A stretch of DNA of 5,306 nt from Victivallales bacterium (lineage in GTDB: Bacteria > Verrucomicrobiota > Lentisphaeria > Oligosphaerales > Lenti-02), in NCBI GenBank assembly GCA_018648945.1, contig JABGQJ010000558.1:1-5306 (forward strand), written 5' to 3'. The position numbers and the translations under genes are program-made. Under the pieces are notes generated by a model. It was not told the origin of the DNA. It worked only from the letters and a program-made list of their open reading frames with translations, and searched no databases. This document shows, piece after piece, positions 1 to 5,306 of the stretch (position 1 is the stretch's first letter; each line of letters begins with the position of its first letter).

Positions 1-19
1 AACGGTAGGTCGGGCCAGC

Positions 20-1726
20 CTAGACGAGAGACCGGATATCCACCACGCGCACCTGCGGGGTGGACTGGCCACCGTAGCGGTTCAGTTGCGGGGTGAATGC
101 CAGGTCCCACGGTGCCGGTGGCAGAGTATCGGGCGTGCGCCCAAAGGCGATATACGGAATGCTCGCGCCCGTTGCGTCGCGCATGTAGCCCCGCGTGTGC
201 GAGCGACCAGCTGGGAGCTTCTTGTCAGGGATCACATCCCGAGTGACGAACACCGGCTCCGGATTGCCGTGTCCGAAGGGCTCCAGCTTCTCCAGTTCCG
301 AGAAGAACCGGTAGTCCAGTTCCGAGAAACTCACCTCGCCACAGATCTCGACCTTCGGCCGAAGCGCTTCCACGGTCAGCAGCTCGCCAATCGTCGCTTC
401 GAACTGCTCGCGGAAGAGATCCAGCTTGTCCAGCTCCAGCGAGAGGCCCGCCGCCATGGCGTGCCCGCCAAAACGGAGCAACGTGCCACTGCAGCGCTCC
501 AGCAACTCCACCAGATTCAGTCCCCGAATGCTGCGCGATGAGCCAACCCACACGCCACTTGCATCTTCGGTCAACACCACCGCAGGACGGTGGTAGCGAC
601 GAGTGAGGCGGGATGCCACGATCCCGACCACGCCCTGATGCCAGCCCGCCCCGGCGACCACCAACGTGCGCCGCTGGTCCAGATCATCCATCGCCTCGAT
701 CTGCTCTTCCGCCCCATGGATCGCCTCTTCCTCGATGCGCTGCCGCTCCCGGTTGTACTCGTCCAACCGACGGGCCAGCGCCGAGGCCTCCACCATACTG
801 TGGGCCTCCAGCAGCCGGAGGCTGTCGCTGGGATCGCCCATGCGCCCCGCAGCGTTCAGACGAGGAGCCAGACGGTAGGTGATGTCCCCCGTGCCGAGCG
901 GCTCGTAGGTCCGGGCAATCTCGCAGAGCGCGTGGACTCCCGGACGGTGTTGCCTGCCCAGGACCTGCAGACCGTTCTTGACCAGGATGCGGTTCTCGTC
1001 CAGCAACGGCACGATGTCGGCCACCGTCCCCAAAGCCACCAGATCCAACCCATCGCGAAGATCCAGCTCCTCGCCTTCGTAGCCATGTTCCCGGCCGTAC
1101 TTCATAAACGCATGGCAGACCTTGAAGGCAACGCCGACACCAGCCAGGTCCTCGACCCCATCCGGTGCGCCAGGCAGCTTCGGATTCACGACGGCAACCG
1201 CTATGGGAATCTCGCCGGCAGGCATGTGATGATCCGTGATGATCAGATCCACGCCCAGTTCGTGCGCCGCGGCAGCGGCCTCCACGCTCGTGATGCCACA
1301 GTCCACCGTCAGCATCACGTCCCAGCGCTCTTCCTTCGCTTTGGTCACCGACTCGACAGTCAGGCCATACCCATCGTCAATCCGGTGCGGCAGGAAGGTC
1401 CCCACCGTCGCGCCATGCTGGCGCAACACCCACGCCGCCAATGCCGTCGCTGTAATGCCGTCGGAATCGTAGTCACCATGGATCAGGATGCGCTCGCCGC
1501 CGCGCACAGCCTGCCAAAGCCGCTTCGCCGCAGCCTCGGTGCCAGACAGGAGAAACGGATCACTCAGCCGACTCAGGGTTGGTTTCAGAAACGATTCCAC
1601 CTGGTCGGGTGGCAGATTGCGGCTGGCCAGAATCATGGCAGTGGCCCGGCTGACATCGCCCGCCTTCATGATCTCTGTTATTTTCTGGTCAGTCGTTTCG
1701 TCGAATACCCAAACATGTTCGTCCAT
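20..1726 (-). CDS. recJ: Single-stranded-DNA-specific 5'-3' exonuclease RecJ
   Basis: RecJ degrades single-stranded DNA 5' to 3' in recombination and mismatch/base-excision repair; it is a cytoplasmic, Mn/Mg-dependent DHH-family phosphoesterase. Counting from the ATG at 1726, the protein has 568 residues, close to the 577 of E. coli RecJ. Visible DHH-domain motifs are GDYDSDG (84-90), VDCGIT (141-146), the DHH triad (165-167) and GTVADIVPL (233-241), so the expected metal-binding Asp and His residues are all present. RLNAAGRM (289-296) follows. The DHHA1 part has GWHQGVVGIVASRL (361-374), GSSRSIRG (395-402) and FGGHAMAAGL (419-428). PFGHGNPEP (483-491) leads into the C-terminal OB-like domain. 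The frame is also open 12 codons upstream to a TTG at 1762, but the ATG is preferred because AAGGA lies 12 nt before it and homologues start near here. It is divergent from the glycosidase gene, intact, and has more mixed third codon positions than the two plus-strand genes. Confidence 0.97.
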   Translation of the reverse strand: MDEHVWVFDETTDQKITEIMKAGDVSRATAMILASRNLPPDQVESFLKPTLSRLSDPFLLSGTEAAAKRLWQAVRGGERILIHGDYDSDGITATALAAWVLRQHGATVGTFLPHRIDDGYGLTVESVTKAKEERWDVMLTVDCGITSVEAAAAAHELGVDLIITDHHMPAGEIPIAVAVVNPKLPGAPDGVEDLAGVGVAFKVCHAFMKYGREHGYEGEELDLRDGLDLVALGTVADIVPLLDENRILVKNGLQVLGRQHRPGVHALCEIARTYEPLGTGDITYRLAPRLNAAGRMGDPSDSLRLLEAHSMVEASALARRLDEYNRERQRIEEEAIHGAEEQIEAMDDLDQRRTLVVAGAGWHQGVVGIVASRLTRRYHRPAVVLTEDASGVWVGSSRSIRGLNLVELLERCSGTLLRFGGHAMAAGLSLELDKLDLFREQFEATIGELLTVEALRPKVEICGEVSFSELDYRFFSELEKLEPFGHGNPEPVFVTRDVIPDKKLPAGRSHTRGYMRDATGASIPYIAFGRTPDTLPPAPWDLAFTPQLNRYGGQSTPQVRVVDIRSLV

Positions 1727-1738
1727 CGCGCGCTTGTT

Positions 1739-1743
1739 TCCTT
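1739..1743 (-). promoter_or_regulatory. Ribosome binding site for recJ
   Basis: The minus strand reads AAGGA here, 12 nt upstream of the ATG at 1726. The spacing is slightly long, but this is the only purine-rich match to the 16S rRNA tail nearby. It falls inside the alternative TTG-started reading frame, which favours the ATG as the true start. Confidence 0.45.
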
Positions 1744-1745
1744 GT

Positions 1746-1776
1746 GTTATGCAGTCGGCCAACTATAGGGGGTCAA
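1746..1776 (-). promoter_or_regulatory. Candidate recJ promoter region
   Basis: On the minus strand a TTGACC (1771-1776) matches the sigma-70 -35 consensus at five of six bases. A CATAAC (1746-1751) lies 19 nt downstream as a possible -10, although the spacing is long. A second possible -10, TATAGT (1762-1767, five of six), overlaps the gap but lacks a convincing -35 of its own. Either would give a short 5' leader for recJ. This rests on consensus matching alone, and sigma-factor preferences of the host are unknown. Confidence 0.25.
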
Positions 1777-1848
1777 ACGTGCCTCTCCTAACCCCTCCCT
1801 GGTTTTCGCCGGTCTGCTGTGCCTGAGACCAGCGCCACCACTCTCCCT

Positions 1849-1876
1849 TTGCGGTCCGCTCCAGCCTTGTTACATT
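1849..1876 (+). promoter_or_regulatory. Candidate promoter for the glycosidase-tilS unit
   Basis: A TACATT (1871-1876, four of six to the -10 consensus) is preceded by TG one base upstream (1868-1869), which forms an extended -10. The possible -35, TTGCGG (1849-1854), is weak with a 16-nt spacer. This would leave a leader of about 50 nt before the ATG at 1936. It is the most promoter-like element I see on the plus strand of the divergent spacer, but it is tentative. No operator palindrome or riboswitch-like structure is evident in the spacer. Confidence 0.28.
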
Positions 1877-1922
1877 GCTCAATCGGCAACTCGCTGGCGC
1901 GCTTCGTCGTGCCCCCACCCCG

Positions 1923-1927
1923 AAAGG
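1923..1927 (+). promoter_or_regulatory. Ribosome binding site for the glycosidase gene
   Basis: AAAGG ends 8 nt before the ATG at 1936, a normal Shine-Dalgarno spacing. Together with the signal peptide that begins exactly at this ATG, it rules against the in-frame GTG at 1819, which would put 39 non-hydrophobic residues ahead of the export signal. Confidence 0.6.
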
Positions 1928-1935
1928 CACTCCAC

Positions 1936-3711
1936 ATGAAGCACATCCTCCTCGCCTTCCTCGTCTCCCTCCCCTCCCTCCTGTGCGGGCAAGGCGTGGC
2001 GGTGGATGCCGGTACCAACGTGATTCTCGGCGACGAACCGCGCATCAGAGCCACGCTCTTTGGCCTGACCGCCTTTGAGGGCGGGCCCGCCATGGTCGCC
2101 GACCGCGACTACTGGGCCCGCATCGCCGCTCTCCGCCCTGGGTGCATCCGCTACCCGGGCAAGATAGACTGGGTCACCGGCGACACCCACCGTGATCCCG
2201 GCTTCTTCGCCACGACCGCCGCCCGCAACGCCTTCAACAAGGCCCTTCTCTTCGGCTCGCGCTACCCCATCGGCCGCTTCCTTCCCGCCACCCGGCAACT
2301 CGGGGCCGAACCCATGTGCTCCCTCGGCGGCGTCCCCAAATGGCTTCAACACGAGAAGACCCGCAACCCCGCCGACTTCGACCGCTGGGCCGGCCTCTGC
2401 GCGGGCTACGTCGGGCTCTGGAAGGAGCGGGATCCTCAACTCCGCCTCGTTCAGATCTGGAACGAGCCGAACGCCAGTTGGTTCCGCGATCCCCGCGCCA
2501 CCGACAAAGGCAGCGATGCGGCCACGCTCCACATCGAGATGGCCAACAAGGTCGCCCGCGCCGTCAAGCAGGCCCACCCCGATGTCCTCGTCGGCGGCCC
2601 CGTCCTCTGCTGGGCGCCCGGCTGGCCCCGCAACCAGAAGGGCCAGAAGCCATGGTACACCTGGCAAGGCTGGACCCTCCCCTGGCTCGAAGGCACCAAG
2701 GACACCATCGACTTCTTCGACTTCCACGTCTACGACATCTCCCCCGAGGACTTCGCCGTGCAAAGCGAGATGCTCGTCAACGCCGCCGAACGCATCCAGA
2801 GCCGCCGCCTCCCCATCTGGATCACCGAGAGCAACTACAACCTGAAGAAGGAGGAACTCAAGGACGGACCCGCCATCTGGGAGAAACGCATCGTCCCCTA
2901 CGCCCGGCTCCTCCTCAAGGGCATCCTGCCCCAGGCCGACAAGATCCATGGCAACCTCTACCATGATCTCCACGCCACCCGCCACACCCTCCTGCCCAAC
3001 GGGGCCGACCAGCCCGACCCCGTCTACTGGCTCTTCTGGGTCCTGCGCGATCTGCGTGGCCTGCGCGTGAAGGTGGACACCGGCATCCCCGACATCGTCG
3101 CCGCCGCCACCATGGAGGAAGACCGCGTCACCACCATCCTCTTCAACGATTCCCCCGCCGCCCAAGACGTCCCCCTCACCGTGACCATGCCCTGCGGCTA
3201 CTGGACCGGCCCCAGCGTCCGCCTCATGCAACGTGGCGAATCCGGCACCGCCGAACCCAGCCGACCCCGCGTCAAATTCCAGCGCCAAGGCCCCAAGGCC
3301 AGCGGCACCATCCGCCTCGAACCCCACGCCATCGCCGCCATCGACTTCCGCATGGATCGCTTCGGAAAGGCCGGGCGCACCCTTCGAGTCCGCGAGCACT
3401 TCGGCGACCGGAACGTCGCCTTCCTCCAACCCAATGCACCAGTCGAGAGCACCATCCCCCTCCCCGCCGACCGCGCCGGCACCTGGCAGCTCCGCCTCGG
3501 CCTCCTCGGCCCCGACGGCCAGGAACCCCTCAAGCTCATGCTCAACGGCACGGCCGTCCCCATCCAGGCCACCGCCCTCCAACAAGCCCCCATCGCCGAC
3601 GGCCTGCTCAAGGGAACCAACACCATCACCCTCTCCCTCACCGGCCCCGTTAACAATCCCCAGCTCGCCCTCGGCTTCGTCTCCCTTGTCCAGACCACCA
3701 CCGGGAAATAG
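1936..3711 (+). CDS. Exported clan GH-A-type glycoside hydrolase, family unassigned
   Basis: Predicted 591-residue secreted glycosidase; its substrate cannot be read from the sequence. Residues 1 to about 19 form a signal peptide (K2, H3, then a hydrophobic stretch 4-17). C17 is preceded by S-L-L, a poor lipobox, so a lipoprotein is unlikely. The barrel shows RYPG (72-75) and SLGG (129-132) on early strands. VQIWNEPN (172-179) has the NEP motif, making E177 the likely acid/base. DFHVYD (262-267) is of H-x-Y type. PIWITESN (293-300) makes E298 the likely nucleophile. This Glu pair after strands 4 and 7 is the hallmark of retaining clan GH-A enzymes. From about 395 the protein is beta-rich (ILFNDSP at 401-407), and residues about 480-591 look like a further beta-sandwich, perhaps carbohydrate-binding (WQLRLGLLG, LKGTNTITLSL). 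GH39- or GH51-like relatives are possible. Its stop lies 7 nt before tilS, so the two are probably cotranscribed. Confidence 0.8.
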   Translation: MKHILLAFLVSLPSLLCGQGVAVDAGTNVILGDEPRIRATLFGLTAFEGGPAMVADRDYWARIAALRPGCIRYPGKIDWVTGDTHRDPGFFATTAARNAFNKALLFGSRYPIGRFLPATRQLGAEPMCSLGGVPKWLQHEKTRNPADFDRWAGLCAGYVGLWKERDPQLRLVQIWNEPNASWFRDPRATDKGSDAATLHIEMANKVARAVKQAHPDVLVGGPVLCWAPGWPRNQKGQKPWYTWQGWTLPWLEGTKDTIDFFDFHVYDISPEDFAVQSEMLVNAAERIQSRRLPIWITESNYNLKKEELKDGPAIWEKRIVPYARLLLKGILPQADKIHGNLYHDLHATRHTLLPNGADQPDPVYWLFWVLRDLRGLRVKVDTGIPDIVAAATMEEDRVTTILFNDSPAAQDVPLTVTMPCGYWTGPSVRLMQRGESGTAEPSRPRVKFQRQGPKASGTIRLEPHAIAAIDFRMDRFGKAGRTLRVREHFGDRNVAFLQPNAPVESTIPLPADRAGTWQLRLGLLGPDGQEPLKLMLNGTAVPIQATALQQAPIADGLLKGTNTITLSLTGPVNNPQLALGFVSLVQTTTGK

Positions 3712-3718
3712 ACCACCC

Positions 3719-5059
3719 ATGGACGACGCCAACCAACTGGCCCGCCGCGTCGGTACCTACCTCGCCGAGCACCAGTGCCTGGCTGGCATCGACCGCCTTC
3801 TCGTCGGCTTCAGCGGCGGGGCCGACAGCACCGCCCTCCTGCTCCTCCTCCGCCAGCTCGGCCTCCCCCTCGTCGCCCATCACATCCACCACGGCCTGCG
3901 GGGCCCCGATGCCGATGCCGACGCCGCGTGGTGCCGCCAATTCTGCGCCACACGGGACATCCCCTTCGCCCTGCACCACCTATCCATCCCCGACCTCCAA
4001 TGCCCCCGCGAAGGCACCGAAGCCGCCGCCCGCCGTTGCCGCCTCCAGCTCTGGGGCCAGCTCTGCACCCCCCGCGACGCCGTAGCCCTCGGCCACCATG
4101 CCGACGACGCCATCGAGGATCTCTTCCTCCGCCTTGCCCGTGGTGCCAACGCCACCGGCCTCACCGGCCTTCGCCCCCGCCGCCAGATCCACGGCATTCG
4201 CCTCGTCCGGCCCGTCCTCTTCTGTTCCCGCGACGAACTCCGCCACTATCTGCTCGCCCACGGCATCGATGACTGGCGCGAGGACCACACCAACGCCGAT
4301 CCCGTCCACCGTCGCAACGCCATCCGCCACCGACTTCTCCCCGCCTTCCGCGAGATCTTCCAAGGCGATGCGGGCCTCCATCGCGCCCTGGCCGCTCTCC
4401 AGGACGACGCCACCTACCTGGAAGCCCAGGCCAGCGCCGCCCTGCATCCCCTCATGTCCCTCGCAAACTGGCAGCAACTCCCCCCTGCCCTCCTCCCCCG
4501 TGTCCTCCGTCTCTGGCTCCATCGCGAAACCCAACGCGACACCCCGCCCACCCATGCGGACATCGCCCGTCTCCGCCACGAACTCCAGCGTGAGCGTGCC
4601 CAGCCAATCGAGCTCCCCCTCGTCGGCGCCCCCACCCTCATTCTAGATCCCGACGGCCTGCGCCTGAAGGCCACCACCACCACCCTCCCCCAACGCCACT
4701 GGCATTGGCACGACACCCCCATCCTTCCCCTCCCCGAGATCCACGCCGAACTCGTCATCGACCCCACCGGCACCACCCCCGGCGAGTCCTTCGCCCGCGC
4801 TTCGCTTCCCCCCATTCTCACCATCCGCACCCGCCAGCCTGGCGACCGCCTCATTCCCTTCGGCAGCCACACCCCCAAGAAGCTCCAAGACCTCTTCACC
4901 GACGCCCACACCCCCCGCGACCAGCGTGACACCTTCCCTCTCCTTCTAGCCGACGACACCATCATCTGGGTCCCCGGACTCCGCCGCGCCGAATTCGCCC
5001 GCGTCTCCCCCGGCCAACAAGCCATCCGCATCTGCCTCCGCACAATGACCGACCTCTGA
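3719..5059 (+). CDS. tilS: tRNA(Ile)-lysidine synthetase TilS
   Basis: TilS uses ATP and lysine to convert C34 of the CAU-anticodon tRNA-Ile2 to lysidine, so that it reads AUA and is charged with isoleucine; the gene is usually essential. The 446 residues match the long form of the family (E. coli about 430). The N-terminal PP-loop is SGGADST (32-38), followed by HHIHHGLRG (54-62), GHHADDAIEDLFLRLARG (125-142), RLVRPVLFCSRDEL (161-174) and the ED.TN...RN.IR..LLP signature (188-208). The C-terminal domain shows GDRLIPFG (375-382), KKLQDLF (387-393), RDTFPLL (403-409) and IIWVPGLRRAEFARVS (415-430). The ATG at 3719 is chosen because the frame upstream lies within the glycosidase gene. No strong ribosome site is seen: GGGA (3703-3706) is 12 nt away, so translational coupling to the upstream gene is plausible. 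Between the domains lies a T-run and HWHWHD stretch (319-332) of no known role. Confidence 0.96.
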   Translation: MDDANQLARRVGTYLAEHQCLAGIDRLLVGFSGGADSTALLLLLRQLGLPLVAHHIHHGLRGPDADADAAWCRQFCATRDIPFALHHLSIPDLQCPREGTEAAARRCRLQLWGQLCTPRDAVALGHHADDAIEDLFLRLARGANATGLTGLRPRRQIHGIRLVRPVLFCSRDELRHYLLAHGIDDWREDHTNADPVHRRNAIRHRLLPAFREIFQGDAGLHRALAALQDDATYLEAQASAALHPLMSLANWQQLPPALLPRVLRLWLHRETQRDTPPTHADIARLRHELQRERAQPIELPLVGAPTLILDPDGLRLKATTTTLPQRHWHWHDTPILPLPEIHAELVIDPTGTTPGESFARASLPPILTIRTRQPGDRLIPFGSHTPKKLQDLFTDAHTPRDQRDTFPLLLADDTIIWVPGLRRAEFARVSPGQQAIRICLRTMTDL

Positions 5060-5066
5060 AGAGGGA

Positions 5067-5129
5067 CAGAATTCAGAATTCAGGAGTCAGGAGTCAGGAG
5101 TCAGGAGTCGGGAGTCGGGAGTCGGGAGG
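5067..5129 (+). repeat. Graded heptanucleotide tandem array, 9 units
   Basis: Starting 7 nt after the tilS stop, nine contiguous 7-nt units occupy 63 nt without a gap: two CAGAATT (5067-5080), four CAGGAGT (5081-5108), two CGGGAGT (5109-5122) and a final CGGGAGG (5123-5129). Adjacent unit types differ by only one or two bases, so the array drifts in steps from AT-richer to GC-richer. Heptanucleotide short tandem arrays (STRR sequences) are known from intergenic DNA of filamentous cyanobacteria; a similar arrangement here does not imply that host. The array encodes nothing evident. Confidence 0.93.
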
Positions 5130-5148
5130 AAGGAGGGAACGAGGGTAG

Positions 5149-5168
5149 AAGCGGCGTCCTCGCCGCTT
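5149..5168. other. Perfect GC-rich hairpin downstream of tilS
   Basis: AAGCGGCG (5149-5156) and CGCCGCTT (5161-5168) are exact inverted copies around a TCCT loop, giving an 8-bp stem. It is the strongest stem downstream of tilS, 89 nt past the stop. Only three T residues follow the stem before GGGG, so it is not a textbook Rho-independent terminator in either direction. It could aid termination, stabilise the 3' end of the glycosidase-tilS transcript, or be the palindromic core of an interspersed intergenic repeat. Confidence 0.6.
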
Positions 5169-5170
5169 TG

Positions 5171-5195
5171 GGGACGCAAGACATATGCGGGACGC
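5171..5195 (+). repeat. Short direct repeat GGGACGC next to hairpin
   Basis: GGGACGC occurs at 5171-5177 and again at 5189-5195, close after the hairpin. On its own a 7-nt repeat in GC-rich DNA is weak evidence. The tight packing with the hairpin suggests one repeat module running from about 5145 to 5205. Confidence 0.35.
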
Positions 5196-5213
5196 CTGTG
5201 CTACCTTCGCGCA

Positions 5214-5285
5214 CCAGCCCTGATCCGGTAGTTCTCCGCTTGGCGGGAAGCGAAGGGAATGGGGAGGCACCGATGCAGGGGCTGG
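5214..5285. repeat. Loose inverted repeat in the spacer after tilS
   Basis: CCAGCCCTG (5214-5222) pairs with CAGGGGCTGG (5276-5285) with one bulged G, enclosing 53 nt. A small 5-bp stem, CGCTT (5237-5241) with AAGCG (5248-5252), sits inside. This might be a structured RNA or the border of a small element, or chance in a purine-rich spacer. The remaining sequence to the window end shows no gene that I can support. Confidence 0.25.
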
Positions 5286-5306
5286 GATGAGGATAGGAGC
5301 GTGGGC

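Noticed and set aside
590..1768. 392-codon plus-strand open frame antisense to recJ
   Set aside because: It overlaps the fully motif-supported recJ and its translation shows no domain or plausible composition.
1819..1935. Upstream GTG start giving 39 extra residues on the glycosidase
   Set aside because: The extension would bury the signal peptide, and the ATG at 1936 has a well-spaced AAAGG.
3233..3718. N-terminal extension of tilS back into the glycosidase gene
   Set aside because: The added 162 residues are a P/S/A-rich out-of-frame reading of the glycosidase; TilS proteins begin shortly before the PP-loop, matching the ATG at 3719.
1879..3732. 617-codon open frame on the minus strand covering the whole glycosidase gene
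   Set aside because: It is a G/E/A/D/V-rich, low-complexity translation produced by NNC codon use on the opposite strand; it has no motifs, while the plus-strand frame has a signal peptide and catalytic motifs.
5053..5064. Small palindrome CCTC-TGAA-GAGG at the tilS stop
   Set aside because: The 4-bp stem is too short to be a credible terminator.
5149..5170. Rho-independent terminator for tilS
   Set aside because: The stem is good but only three T residues follow before a G run, so I list it as a hairpin without a firm terminator call.
5094..5306. Minus-strand frame open from the window's right edge to a TGA in the heptamer array
   Set aside because: About 70 proline/serine-rich codons crossing the hairpin and repeat, with no recognisable domain; it may be chance openness in GC-rich DNA, so I do not call a partial gene.

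Overview
The window is a GC-rich bacterial chromosomal segment with three intact protein genes and one repeat-bearing intergenic tail. Two genes are recognisable housekeeping genes: recJ (single-strand DNA exonuclease) on the minus strand and tilS (tRNA-Ile lysidine synthetase) on the plus strand. Between them, on the plus strand, lies a predicted exported glycoside hydrolase of clan GH-A fold that I cannot place in a numbered family. The high GC, the NNC-rich codons and the repeat-carrying spacer next to a secreted carbohydrate-active enzyme would fit a Verrucomicrobiota or Planctomycetota-type genome. That placement is inference only; no marker in the window fixes the phylum.

Layout. Positions 20-1726 (minus) hold a complete recJ of 568 residues with all DHH and DHHA1 motifs. 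Positions 1727-1935 are a 209-nt divergent spacer with weak promoter candidates in both directions and a good ribosome binding site for the plus-strand gene. Positions 1936-3711 (plus) hold the 591-residue glycosidase: signal peptide, catalytic barrel with NEP acid/base and ITES nucleophile motifs, then beta-rich C-terminal modules. Only 7 nt later tilS starts (3719-5059, 446 residues), complete with PP-loop and C-terminal domain. The last 247 nt (5060-5306) contain no credible gene. They hold a 63-nt graded heptanucleotide array (nine 7-nt units drifting in three steps), a perfect 8-bp GC hairpin, a duplicated GGGACGC word and a loose inverted repeat.

How it works together. The glycosidase gene and tilS are very probably cotranscribed from the divergent spacer, with no obvious functional link between sugar hydrolysis and tRNA modification. 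recJ is transcribed away from them. I see no mobile element, CRISPR array, RNA gene or defence system. The parts most worth a second look are the heptamer array with its downstream hairpin/repeat block, and the unassigned glycosidase. The window otherwise looks like ordinary chromosome.
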